Positions 12,933 to 24,426 of a stretch of 64,000 nucleotides of DNA are shown here, in pieces. The DNA is taken from NCBI GenBank assembly GCA_030544235.1, contig CM060466.1:20849575-20913574 (forward strand), in the 5' to 3' direction. Source of the DNA: Lepturacanthus savala. Taxonomy: Eukaryota; Chordata; Actinopteri; Scombriformes; Trichiuridae. The translations under genes were made by a program, and so were the position numbers. Position 1 is the stretch's first letter, and every line of letters begins with the position of its first letter. The notes beneath the pieces are model-generated. The model was given only the letters and a program-made list of their open reading frames with translations, searched no databases and was not told the DNA's origin.

Positions 12933-13881
12933 CCGGTTCAATTTCACCCCTGAGCTCACCACCGTTGATTCTCATAATTAAGTGCGTTAATTTTTTTAAC
13001 GTGTTAAATTGCGTCGTAATTAATATATCGAATTAACGCGTTAAAATGACAGCACTAATAGGGAAGTGAAGTGTTCCCATCCTCTGTTTGGAAATTGGTT
13101 AATGTTGGCTTTATGTGCCCTATTAGTCACAAAAACTGGATTTGTAGCACAAAAATGTTTCAGATAAATAAATAGATGTTTCAGTACAATGCTAAATTCT
13201 CAATTTGTCCCAGTAGTTAAATTAATAAATATATCTGAGTAACAAATACACACACAGTTTTCACTGCACTAATTTAGAGCTATGAAGATAGTGAAGTTAG
13301 TGAAGATTTTTGACTGGTTTTGGAAAAAAAAGTAATATAAAAATATCAACTTGCATTTTGGGAAATTATATTGGGCATTTTTCACAATTTTATGATATTT
13401 ACCAAACAGTTAATCAAGGAAAGTTATTTGAAGATTAACTTACGATAAAAATAATTGTTAGACATGGTCCTACTCTCCTTTTAATCTTCCTGAGTCAGTG
13501 AAGTCACAATCCACCATTCTCAGACAAAATACACAACCTTCATCATCAACGCCTTTAAATGACACAGTCCGCAGCCGTATCTCACAAACACTCACAAACA
13601 TACAAACACCTGATTCTACTAAAGATCTTCATTTATAGAAACAGGTGTGTTACTGCATGGTTGGAACAAAAGCCTGCACCCACAGCAGCTCTCCAGAACC
13701 AGGGTTGGAGACCCCTGATGATGGACATCTTGTGATATCGTGACATCGTGTGAAAAAAAGTGATAAATATTTCCCCAGGGGGGTGTGAGGTTTAAATGGA
13801 GCAGATGGAGTGCTTTTCCTGCTGTGCCAGAATAAAACCCTGACAGCTGACAGAACAAAGTAATGAATTTGAAAACTATTA

Positions 13882-13929
13882 TTCTCTCTCTCTCTCGTTC
13901 TACCTCCCTCTCTCTCTCTCTCTCTCTTT
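13882..13929. repeat. CT/TC microsatellite
   Basis: Imperfect run of CT dinucleotides with short interruptions in the mcoln1-pglyrp2 intergenic region. Confidence 0.9.
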
Positions 13930-14144
13930 CGTGAAGCGAGTCTCCATCTTCTGGTGAAAGAGACACGTGTGAAAGACTAGAGATTAAAACAGAAACTCAA
14001 CGAAACGCTGCAGTCATATTGTAGATGCGTTTGTTAGTGCTATGATTTTTATTATTTTTTTTCTCCAGTTTAGGTTTTTCAAAAGAACGTCAACCTTCAA
14101 TCTAAACTCACGCACTCACTGTTATTGTTGACTGCCTGTTCCGG

Positions 14145-14154
14145 GTCACGTGAC
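14145..14154. promoter_or_regulatory. Perfect palindromic CLEAR/E-box 10-mer GTCACGTGAC
   Basis: This exact ten-base CLEAR consensus lies in the divergent mcoln1-pglyrp2 interval, 1.95 kb from the mcoln1 ATG and 1.6 kb from the pglyrp2 ATG. MiT/TFE or USF/MYC-type bHLH factors could bind it. Binding is inferred from the motif alone. Confidence 0.45.
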
Positions 14155-15758
14155 GCTACTGATGCTGACGTTATCCTATTTGTTCAAACGCACTTAAAAC
14201 TATACAATTCCGACTTCTTAAAGCAGTATTTTGTCAATATATTTAATTATATTTTTATATTGTAAGATAAGCTGATCTTGTAAATCAAGTAGTAGACATG
14301 GGATAAAAAGTAATTAAAAATAGAACTTTGCATATTTAAAAAGTCGAAATTGTGAACTAACAGACTAAATTATCGGATAGCCAGTGATTTTCTTATTTAG
14401 TATTTTATAAATTTGAGTTTGGAAGTCATAGTTTTGGCTTATCTAAAATAATTTAGTCAAATATTAATCTGATTCAAAAAATTATTATAACTTTTGATTT
14501 TCAATCTCATACATTTGAATTACTGTGAGTATTTTTCTTGTAAGTTTCATGCCTAATTTATCATTTTTAATGACACACATATTGGGTGCACTGTAGAGGT
14601 ACAAATACAGGAAAGAAAATATATTCATTAGTTCACATAATCTAAATAAATTCACATTTAATATGAATGATCTGTTTTTAAATTGCTTTTATTTTTTTTA
14701 TATAATGTCTATAAATATGAGCCTTTTTTAACTTTCATGTTACCAACCTGTTATATACAAATTCTAACAAAGCAATCACATAAAAAAAAAAGTAGCCTCC
14801 TGAAACCTGCACTCATATCATCACTCATGAACAGGAAGAGTTGAAGAGGAAGAGTTGTTGTTAAGAAAAACTTTCATGCATGAAATTAAAATGAAGACAA
14901 TATTTTCTAAATTTTGTAGCACATTTTTGTCCAAGAAGCCCACAGGTGGCTTCAAATCAGTGCAACTCTTTTTTTCTATAATCACTTTGTATTCAAAGTT
15001 CACATGACTGTTCACCAGTGACTAACGATTCCTGTTACTGACGAGTACACAACAGACACACACATCACATAATAGGAAAACGTTAACCATAAAGCGGATA
15101 TGTCTTATTTACTGAAGGACAATATCAATCTGTTCAGGCCTGTATAACAAATCTATACTCATCATAGTTTTAAAAAGCATTTATTTCTAAGTGTCTGATC
15201 CAGACCTTTTTGACAGTGGGGCACAGACTTATGCAGGGGTGTCATGAAGTACATGCATACATGCCTGAATATGTTTTAAACTGCATATATACACCTCCTG
15301 ACCTAAAATAAATGGCTATTATTACACAACATAAGCACTGCTGTAACTTTCACTAGTTGCAAAAACAAAAAAAACAAACAAACCTGAAATCTGAAGTGTA
15401 ATAAACCTGCGTATGCGGCCAAGACTTAAGCAGATTTTTGTTTTGCCCATGACGCATTTACTCACTTTAGGCTAAATCAATATTTGGGGCCATTGGTGAA
15501 CAAGGAGTACTCTTCCCTGTTGGGACACAGCGGTGGAGTTAATCACGCTCCACAAATACACCGATAATACTGTTTCTGAAAACTAGACGGTTCTTCTCAG
15601 AAGCTACGGGAAGAACAATTTACATGTTCAGGTAGTCTGCATGTGGAGGACATGCCGTCATACCTCACAGTTTAGGTTTTTATTTTTTTTTTTATTTGGC
15701 TTAATCTGCATTTTACGAAACAATCCTTTTTTTAGAAGCAGCAATCAGGAGATGCAAC

Positions 15759-18700
15759 ATGACTTCATTTGGACTGTCGTCTCTAGTTCTGGCTTTATCC
15801 TACATCTTTACTGTCTATAGCAAGCCACTGGGTAAGTTTCAGAATATGTTATTATTCAGAATCTATTCAGAATATTGACAGATTTGTTTTTTTCACCCCA
15901 ATATTAATAATTAGTTTATCTTGAGTTAAATTTGTCATTAAAGTTGTTTTTTTTTTTTTGCTATGCTAATTAGAAAAATGTTCTTTCCAACCTTTCATAT
16001 TGGTGAGGGTTTTAGATAAATTCCCTGTAATCTGCAATCTTTAGTTAAAAAAAAGACATGTTTTTACTATTCCAATGTTTTTTAATTGAATTTTCTGAAT
16101 ATAAATCAGATAACACATTTTTATGGATTATTTGTAACATATTTTCAAACATATTTTCAATATACTGAAGCTTCCACTTTTCTATAGGAATAAATATGAT
16201 ATTATACCTCTATGCACTGCAGTAGTATCATAAGTGCTGATATTCAACCCCACAGTATAACAATTACACCAAGGCAAACCTCTTTCACTGTCCCTTTTCA
16301 TTCTTCTAATCTGACGGTTGTTTTAAGACAGACTTGAAAAATTGTAAACCCTTGCCTAAATCCTATTTCATATGCCCTTCATTTGCATTAGTGTCAGGTG
16401 GCCACCTGCGTAATATGGACAGCTTCATCCGTGCTGTGGAACAGATTGAAAACCTCAACCCTGGTCTGCCCCCACTGGCTTTGGTCAGGAACCTGCGGAG
16501 GACCGCCGGCCATGATGATATGATGACCGTCCACTTCCTGGGTGTTTCATACAATCACAGCGATTCTGACGCCGTCGAAACGGCCATTCTCAACGCCTCA
16601 TCCTTCAGCTTCTTTGACAAGGCCATCCACCACATTGTGACGGATTATGGAGAGGAACGAGGGGTAATTCTCGCTCCAGATGGCACCACAGTCGCCCTTG
16701 CGCCCTTACTGTTAGGAATCGAATCAGGTCTGAAGGCTCAGATGGAGGCTACACCGGCTGCTGGGCTCTTCTCTCTCACCTTAGGCAGGCCGCTGGGCCT
16801 GTCCTTCCTCAGCCTCCAGGACTTCCCACCAGCTAATCGCCTGGGGCCTAACGGTTGCTGGGACAGCGTGGACCACCCTAAGGTGTTCAAGCTGTCTCGG
16901 CCTCCCACTCTGGCCACTGACGCTGTTATTAATGGGGCCATGGATGGAGTGATACTGGGAATGGACCTCAGCCGTCTACCTCCATCGCAACAGCCGCTGC
17001 CCCTCAGTGAGACTTTGAAGGGATACTACAGTTTTACTCTGCATGAGGGGCAGGGTTTAGATGATGTGTCCAACCATGTTAGCCCGAGACGGAGGGAAAT
17101 CTCCAGATCTATTCTGGAACCCCTCGACCTTCACAGCGAAGTCATGGAGACGCTAGCATTGGTCTGGAAGCTGGAGAAGACAGAATGGATCAATCTGGAC
17201 ACGGGAGTGCCAAAGGCGGTGAAGGATGGATTGGAGGTGTTTGTTCACAAATACTGGGGTGAGCTATAAAAAGATCAAAAGTACATAAACTAGGATTGCA
17301 ACTAACAAATATTTTTACTATCAATTAACAAACCATATGAATGGGTAAAATGTTACTACTTTTTACATACTGTTAAAAAGAAAAAAAATATTATTTGATT
17401 GTTATACATGTTGTAGATAAATATTCTGTTAACTGACTAATTGATTAGTCCTGGTGATGCTATAGTAGTGTACACAATAGCTTCTCTCATCAGTTAAGAC
17501 GATACAGGAGCCATACACCAATATAGAATTTTAAGTTCATAAAACCTTATAAAGCATAAACATATTTTTATAATGATCCCTTACTTTAACCAGGTTTTGG
17601 GGTCATCTACGGTATTATCCTATTATAATAGGATAATAGCATATTAGTGTTGTGCTTGTTGCTCAAAATTCAGTTCAGCCCAGTACAACAAGACCTAAAA
17701 CGTTTCGGGAATCTTGACCAGTTTTTCTCCATTTTCTCGCAGACTGTCCTCAAATTATCCCTCGCTGTCAGTGGGGAGCAAAGGCCTACAAGGATGTACC
17801 TATCCCAGTTCCTCTGCCTTTTCATTTTCTCTATGTTCACCACACCTACGAACCATCCTCGCCCTGTTTGTCCTTCCCAAACTGCTCTCGTGACATGAGA
17901 GCCATGCAGCGTTTCCACCAGGAAACACGCGGCTGGAGTGACATCGGATACAGGTACCCAACCTTTGATGGTCCCCTGTTTTAAAACGTGAGATTTTAAT
18001 TGTTTAATTGTTTGGATGTTATATAAATACAGCCCTGTGTTTCAAAATGCTCCATCTACAGAGAAATATGCACAGCCTGTATTCACTGTGCCTTAAAATG
18101 AGCCCTCATCCACAATGTATAAATGAGGCTTTAGCTTAGCTTAGCATGCATTTTGACATAGCCTGGCTCTGTCCAAAGATTATAAATCCACTATTTATAA
18201 TCCATTATTTTTATTATCATCCCCAATGAAGCCAGGCTAGCTGTTCTTAGTCTTTATGCTAAGCTAGGCTAACTACTATTTAACAGAGATAAATAATGTT
18301 ATCTCTGTAAGTATTTGATGTTTTTCTTGTTTTTGCACATATTGGTGAAAACGTGTCAAACTTATTTGAATTGTTTGCCTACCTTGTGTACCTAAATGTG
18401 AAGTCTGCTTCACACCTCCTGTAAATAAGAGTCACTACTCCTACTGTTCTGTATGATCTCTGGGCCCTCAGCTTTGTGGTTGGCTCTGACGGCTACGTGT
18501 ATGAAGGCAGAGGTTGGACCTACCTCGGCAGACACACCAAGGGACACAATCACATCGGTTACGGTGTGTCAATAATTGGTAACTACACCGCCACTGTTCC
18601 ATCGCGCCATGCCATGGACCTTCTGCACCATCATCTAACTCGCTGTGCAGTAAACGGAGGAAGACTCAGTTCCAACTTCACCATCCATGGCCACAGACAG

Positions 18701-19325
18701 ATGGTGAACACCACCTGCCCCGGAGATGCCTTCTTTTCAGAAATAAGAACCTGGGAGCACTTCAAGGTATGATAGATGTCACTGTACTTTAGGTATTTAT
18801 TTTAACAGTTGAGAGGGGCATTTTTATTTATTTTATTTTAACATGGGACATGCCTGCATTGAATTTTGGAAATCATATTTAATTCAGGCATAATTTAAAT
18901 CAGTGTTGTTCTGAAAGATGGAAAACCAAATGGGTCTAGTCTAGTTTATATGGATTTATAAAGGTAATTCATCTCACAATCTCGCAAAAACTGTCATTTG
19001 AAGAGTTAACATCCTGAAAAGAAATTAATATTTGGTTGTTAAGATAAAGATAAATAAAGATAATTTGTATGGCAAATGATGTGGACATTTTACATCCCTA
19101 AGGTACAAAGAGGGTTGTCTTTTAAAAGGAGGCACAGAAGTTAATACATGTCTGATCATTATCTCATTATGTCAATTATCATTATCATTATGTCAATTAT
19201 CTCTATATGAGACAAACTGTTCTAAATCAGTTTCAACTGAAAACATAAGTGTTTCAGTCCTGTTAACAGTCATCTCATTCCTTCTTATTTTACAGGAAAT
19301 CGACTCTTCAAAAACGGAAGAATGA
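15759..19325 (+). CDS. pglyrp2: Peptidoglycan recognition protein, N-acetylmuramoyl-L-alanine amidase type (PGLYRP2-like), 5 exons
   Basis: Exons 15759-15831, 16398-17258, 17743-17953, 18472-18766 and 19296-19325 join in phase to 489 residues. The ATG at 15752 is rejected because its frame stops within exon 1; the one at 15759 gives a hydrophobic signal peptide of roughly 20 residues, so the protein is probably secreted. Exon 2 (287 codons) is the long N-terminal region typical of PGLYRP2. Exons 3-4 carry the PGRP/amidase-2 domain, about residues 316-475: IIPRCQWGA, YVHHTYEP (zinc His near 344), DIGYSFVVGSDG (Tyr 381), HGHRQ (His 456) and CPGD (Cys 464). The Cys is the residue that separates amidase PGRPs from binding-only ones, so the protein should cleave the muramoyl-L-alanine bond of bacterial peptidoglycan. 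An AATAAA lies 18 bases after the stop. It is divergent from mcoln1, and a g-type lysozyme follows on the same strand. Confidence 0.95.
17613..17638. repeat. Perfect 26-base AT-rich palindrome
   Basis: TATTATCCTATTA followed directly by its exact reverse complement, in the second intron of the amidase gene. It could extrude as a cruciform. Confidence 0.85.
18126..18290. repeat. Foldback-type teleost repeat copy
   Basis: Lies in the third intron of the amidase gene. It has TTAGCTTAGCTTAGCAT and CTGGCTCTGTCCAAAG on one side, and the inverted counterparts AGCCAGGCTAGCTG and TATGCTAAGCTAGGCTAAC on the other. The same words recur near 27450, 36370 and 47500, so it is a dispersed family with inverted ends. 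Confidence 0.65.
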
Positions 19326-19342
19326 AATGACTGGTCCACTTT

Positions 19343-19348
19343 AATAAA
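19343..19348 (+). promoter_or_regulatory. Poly(A) signal of the pglyrp2 gene
   Basis: Canonical AATAAA starting 18 bases after the TGA. If it is used, the 3' UTR is very short. Confidence 0.6.
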
Positions 19349-19669
19349 TGTGATTGTTTCTATTACCTCTCTGGTTCATTCACGTCAAGTCTTTCATCAA
19401 GGATTCATTGCCAAAGACACACAACAGGTTTTCAAAATATTGAAGATGCTTCAAACTAAGGATCACTTTACCACAAACATTAACTCACTGTTCACTCAGA
19501 GCAGACAAAGTAAATATTGGATTAAGTAAATATTGTCCTTAATCCTTAAAATCAATGAGAAACTACACACAGAAAATGACAAAAAACACTAAAAATTAAA
19601 TTTGCAAAGAGAAAACTTCACTTTTATCTAATAAATGGAAAATCTCAGCAATAAAAAATGCTGGGTAGG

Positions 19670-19975
19670 CCTGCAACTAAATATATTATTTTTCTTTCAT
19701 TTGCAAATGATTGTTTTATTTACTGATTCAAATGACAGGAAAATACAATCTCTTAAAACCTTAGGTGATGTCGGCAAATGTCAATTAATCATTTAATTTA
19801 ATCAGACCAACAATCTAAAAACCAAAGATATTAAGTTTACAGTGATAAATGCAAAGAAAATCTTCATGTCTGAGGAGCTGGAATGGGGGAATTGTAATGT
19901 AATGTCTGCTAGAAATAACTGATTAATTAAATATCAAAATATTTGCAGATACATTTAAGTGATTAAGGGATCAGT
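19670..19975. repeat. Dispersed teleost repeat copy (CTGCAACTAA family)
   Basis: Begins with GGCCTGCAACTAA and continues with CAACAATCTAAAAACCAAAGATATT, GAGGAGCTGGAA and GATTAATTAAAT words typical of a very common fish interspersed repeat with terminal GATTAATCG-like sequence. Related ends occur near 17290, 28540 and 57110. The copy is old and diverged. Confidence 0.55.
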
Positions 19976-20653
19976 AATATCAGCTGTAATGCAGCAGAGT
20001 GAAGCGACATTGGATGAGAAGGCTCACCACACACACCGCCAATGTTTCCACATATTTCTGCACTTTAACCCGACCCACTTTCCCCTCACACACACACACG
20101 CTAAAACCGATTGTTTATTTTGTAAAGTTCATCATTTCAGGGGAAGATGCAGCAGATGAAGTACAGTTAAAAGTGAAGTACGCTTTAATCAAGCAGGATA
20201 CAGAGTCAGGAGACCTTGGTGTGTGAAATCTGAAAAGACATCAATACTTTAATGAGAGGCCGGCTTTCATGATTCATGACAGACTCACAAACAGCCTGCG
20301 GCTTTGGCTGCAAACAAAGACCTCCAGATGGATTTCAGCATATGAAGGCCAAAAAAGTTCTAAAAGAAAAAAAATGAAAATGCAAAATATAAAGTGGAAC
20401 AATCCACTTTCTAGGATAAAATGTTTGTAGATTTTAAATTCATTAGGATAACACATTTAAAATATAAAATATCCTAACATCTTTATTAATATTCTGAAAT
20501 AACCTCAAACATTAATAAAATTAAATATGTATAACATACAATAAAACAATAGAGAATTCCTGGAATACACAAGTACTCAAAAAAGCTGACGCACATACTC
20601 ATTATCATTATCAGTGTAAATCCTAATGTGAAAAGTCATCAATTGGATGCCTT

Positions 20654-20684
20654 AGTATCCAACATGCCAGGCATGTTGGATACT
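20654..20684. repeat. 31-base perfect inverted repeat with one-base centre
   Basis: AGTATCCAACATGCC, one A, then its exact reverse complement. It stands alone in intergenic DNA. Confidence 0.9.
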
Positions 20685-21794
20685 TCTGTTTTTTTTGTTT
20701 GTTGGTTTATCATCAGTTACTATTTGTAATTGAATAGTTCACCAATCATCCTGCAATAAAGGTAAAAGATAATGTAACCCTTTCCCCTTTTAAGTTGTGT
20801 GTGGTAAGTTGATTTGAGTTCATAATTTCATTGACAGCAGCGCCATCTGCAGGTTTCTGGCACTAACTGGTGCCAGAACTGGTGTTTCTCAACATAATTC
20901 TTCCTGGTCTAATGCCATGAAAATGAGATCGAATTTGCTTATATTGCAAATCTTGAATTGTTTTTAGGTAGATTGAAGATGTTACAGTTTAATTAGTTTA
21001 GTATTCTGCACCATCATTACACATTTGACAGTATAGAGATTTTTTTTTTTTTTAATAATAGTAAGGCGTATTTAGAGAGAACATAATTATACAGTTAAAC
21101 GTGTGACTGTTGCCTGGTTTCTGTTGACTCTTCCATTATTGTAGAATACATATGGATTCAAGGATGGAAAACTATGAAGTTCAGATTCAGATTTGACTAT
21201 GATTTTACTTTTACACTACCAAAAAATAGTTATAACAGAGACAGATAACAGCAGTTAATAGATCAGCTCAGAAACAGAAACTGGGCCTGTTTTCTAGCCC
21301 CAGGTATTTAACGTGCTAGGCTGGGAGCCAGGTTCACTCATCAGGATGTTTCTTGATACATTTTCCCACAAGAGAAAACTCTCCATCAGATTCACTGCAT
21401 TTTATCCAGTAGGACTTCATTCCTTTCACAGACTTTATTCATTTTACAGAACATTAGAAGACCAAGCATTTCTCCAGCTGTCTAATTGACTAGTTTCGAT
21501 TACATTGTGAACAAATTGTGAAAAGTGTTACCTTGTCCGCCCTGCAGCACAGACACTGTCCAGGCTTCCTCAAACCCTCGGCCAGGCAAGCAGAGCTCCT
21601 CCTTCCACCACAGTAGTCATTGGCTTGAAGATGGAAGTGAACATGACACTGCAACAATACACACATATGCTAGAATGAGGCTATACATGTACAGTGATTT
21701 TAACAACCAGCATTGATTAATGAAAATTCCATTTCACCATTTCCTGCAAAAGACATTTAACTTTCCCTTAAACCTAGCTTCATTTTTCTTGATC

Positions 21795-22177
21795 ACATTA
21801 GGTCGACGGGCAACACGGTGGAGCAGGGGTTAGCACTGTTGCCTCACAGCAAGAAGGTCGCAGGTTCAAGATCTCCTTGGGTCTTGGGTCTGGGACCTTT
21901 CTGTGTGGAGTTTGCATGTTCTCCCCGTGTCTGCGTGGGTTTTCACCGGGTACTCCGGCTTCCTCCCACAGTCCAAAAACATGCTGAGGTTAATTGGAGA
22001 CTCTAAATTGCCCGTAGGTGTGAGTGTGTGAGTGAATGGTGTGTGTGCCCCACGATTGGCTGGCGACCATCTGGGGTGTATCCCTGCCTCTCGCCGTAAC
22101 GCGCTGGGATAGGCTCCAGGAGACCCCTGCGACCCTAATGAGGAATAAGCAGGTATAGAAAATGACTGACATTAGGT
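21795..22177 (+). mobile_element. tRNA-headed SINE with TGAC tail, full length, 9-base target-site duplication
   Basis: The body, 21804-22168, is flanked by the direct repeat ACATTAGGT at 21795-21803 and 22169-22177. The head carries a pol III A-box-like segment (GGAGCAGGGGTTAGCA) and a B-box-like GGTTCAAGATC. The middle is the very common fish block with TGGAGTTTGCATGTTCTCC. The 3' part (GGGTGTATCCCTGCCTCTCG...AATAAGCAGGTATAGAAAATGACTGAC) resembles a LINE-type tail. Other copies in this window lie at 39298, 44488 and 57367. Confidence 0.85.
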
Positions 22178-22379
22178 TGATGAGCCCTTTTAACCCATCA
22201 AATTCATTAAATTAAAGTATGAAAATTTTAATCTGATAAAGTTAAGTTTAGTTTGTGGTTGTTGTCCATCTCCATGAATCTTTTGCATGTGCCAAGATGT
22301 CAGAGTAAAAGTAGGAGCATTAGACTGAGAGAAATCATCAGATATGTTGTTTTTGTTTGAATGAGAACATTTATATAGG

Positions 22380-22725
22380 ATTGATTGATTGATAAAGCAA
22401 TAAATTCCACTAATTAACCCTGATAAGGCACACCTATGAAGTGAAAACCATTTCAGGTGACTACTTCTTGAAGCTCATCAAGAGAATGCCAAGAGTGTGC
22501 AAAGCAGTAATCAGAGCAAAGGGTGGCTATTTTGAAGAAACTAGAATATAAAACATGTTTTCAGTTATTTCACCTTTTTTGTTAAGTACATAACACAAAA
22601 AACATGTGTTCATTCATAGCTTTGATGCATTCAGTGAGAATCTACAATGTAAATAGTCATGAAAATAAAGAAAATACATGAATGAGAAGGTGTGTCCAAA
22701 CTTTTGGCTTGTACTATACGTGGCC
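22380..22725 (+). mobile_element. Tc1/mariner-like transposon remnant, 3' end
   Basis: A short frame reads RMPRVCKAVIRAKGGYFEE followed by T-R-I-stop, matching the C-terminal pattern of fish Tc1-like transposases (MPRR.AVI.AKGG). An AT-rich tail follows and ends GAAGGTGTGTCCAAACTTTTGG, the usual inner terminal sequence of such elements. The catalytic part is missing, so it is not autonomous. Confidence 0.7.
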
Positions 22726-24173
22726 CACTGTGAATACTGGCTGTGTCTCAACTCACACCACTGATCATATGATAGAACCTGCAGCAGCTCAGCTCCACAT
22801 ATGCTATATGCTCTGTTTCTGCATGCTGTCTACATGGTTAATTCTTACTGTTTAGTAGACGTCATCATTTTCAACTGAATACTTAAAACATTTTCAACCC
22901 CGCATACTTAAAACATCTCACTTGGCCCTGTTTAATCTCAGGAGCCAAAAAAACACTGTTTTTGGAAAAAGTGTCTGTCCATATTAGGTAATTGTGTATA
23001 TTAAGGTACTACAACTAAATAAATGTTCAAATGTAGTAGGAAAAGTCGTGTAGAATCAATGTGAGAATGGGGGAATCAACTGCAGAACAATGCTATCACG
23101 ACAGCATTGTAGAGGCTGTAGACCTCCTCCTGTGTTGTACTTCAGATAGACTGCACTCCATTCACATGCCAAAATAAAGCCTGTCTTATTTGATTCGATC
23201 CTTCTTTACCATATTTATGTTTTTTAAATAATGTTTGTAGATACTGTGCCATTAGTGTGATTTTTCATGTATTATACTGTGTTGGGCTGTGCACATCCTT
23301 AGCACTGGTTTCATCATGCAGGTCTGTGCAGTCCTTGTTGAAGTGGACTACAGACACTTCATCGCTCTGTTCATGTTTGGGTGTATGTTTGTCTTTAGGG
23401 TGAACGAGAGTCTGTCTCAGTCTGTCTTTGCCCTTTTTGGATATTCCATAACCCTGGATGACTGGGAATCTTCACAGAAACCAGACACAAGACTGAAGCT
23501 GTGTTCTTTAAGGGTGCACTGGTACATTAAATCGAGATCAATTTGTACACCCTTCCACAAAATTCAGCCCGAAATATTTGATCTATTTGATTTATTGTGG
23601 GGAACTTTGTCGATGTGATCATGTGGGTTTGAAAAAAATTGGATTTAACATCACAAATTTGTAGATCCACCACAGTCAGTGAGGTGTGATGTTAAGACTA
23701 ACACATGTTTATATACCTGTTAGGGATGTTCCCTCTATATATTTTTATAAAACAAACTATTCAAATATGAGCAAGATTAAACTGTAAACAAGATTAATCT
23801 GAGTGCTTCAATTCAATGCTTCGTTTGCATCATCAGAACCAGGATGGGCAGATTCTGGGAAAGAAGGGATGGTGACATGTTATTTCATCAATCAACATAG
23901 GTGTAAGCTTCACACCCCGCCTCTATTGTGTTGTTTCCCTTCTGTCAAAAGTTTTACCATCAATACTTCTTCATTTTTGTTCTGCACTGGAAAAAACCCA
24001 CCAAAGATAAAAACAACGGGAGACTCAGTCTGGTTATTGTGAAACTGAAAGCGTTTTACCATTTAAATACAGACTTCCCTGTATGTTTGCACCAGAAGGA
24101 AGACAGTGAGACACCGAGTCACAGCCTTCCCCTTCCACTTTCAAGAGGATCGGCAGCAGAGCAAACAGGAAAA

Positions 24174-24391
24174 ATGGGTGAGAGATTGTGTTGTTTCAGT
24201 GAGAGAAACTTGAATTTTAACCCATACAGGGAACATAGTGTCTTATAAATTAACACAGAAATCTTAAAATCTTTAACACAAGCCTAGACTGTGCCTGTTT
24301 TTTAAACTTTAAACTTTTTTTTTTCATATGTAGATTTTATAGTTCCTGTAGTGTCATGTATGCTGTATATGGCTCTTGTTTGTAAGTATGT

Positions 24392-24426
<35 letters not shown>

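Larger units (their letters stand above)
12192..15758. other. Divergent intergenic region between mcoln1 and pglyrp2
   Basis: No coding exon is visible. The first 300 bases beside mcoln1 are less AT-rich and hold the E-box pair, as expected of a promoter. Further on are a 36-base tandem duplication (12861-12932), an AT-rich TTAACGCGTTAA-type repeat remnant (about 12975-13055), a hAT-like remnant near 13635-13735, a CT-rich microsatellite (13882-13929) and the CLEAR 10-mer (14145-14154). From 14200 to 15700 it is AT-rich with no feature I can name. Confidence 0.6.
19349..24173. other. Intergenic region between pglyrp2 and the g-type lysozyme
   Basis: No coding exon found. Contents in order: a decayed dispersed repeat with GCAACTAA...TTAATCA words (about 19670-19975), a 31-base palindrome (20654-20684), a complete SINE (21804-22168) and a Tc1-like 3' remnant (22380-22725). 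The 109-codon frame at 23289-23618 resembles no family I know. The bases just before 24174 should contain the lysozyme promoter and 5' UTR. Confidence 0.6.

Noticed and set aside
16334..16397. ATG at 16334 as start of the amidase
   Set aside because: The frame is open but is intronic; the acceptor at 16396-16397 joins in phase to exon 15759-15831, which supplies a signal peptide.
20659..20680. p53-type response element in the palindrome
   Set aside because: The two CATG cores are nine bases apart, not ten as in adjacent half-sites, and flanking purine/pyrimidine positions fail.
21811..21870. tRNA-like A and B boxes
   Set aside because: They belong to the SINE head; no cloverleaf or anticodon arm can be drawn, so this is not a tRNA gene.
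23289..23618. 109-codon plus-strand frame before the lysozyme gene
   Set aside because: No family resemblance, no splice or start context, AT-rich surroundings; most likely chance.
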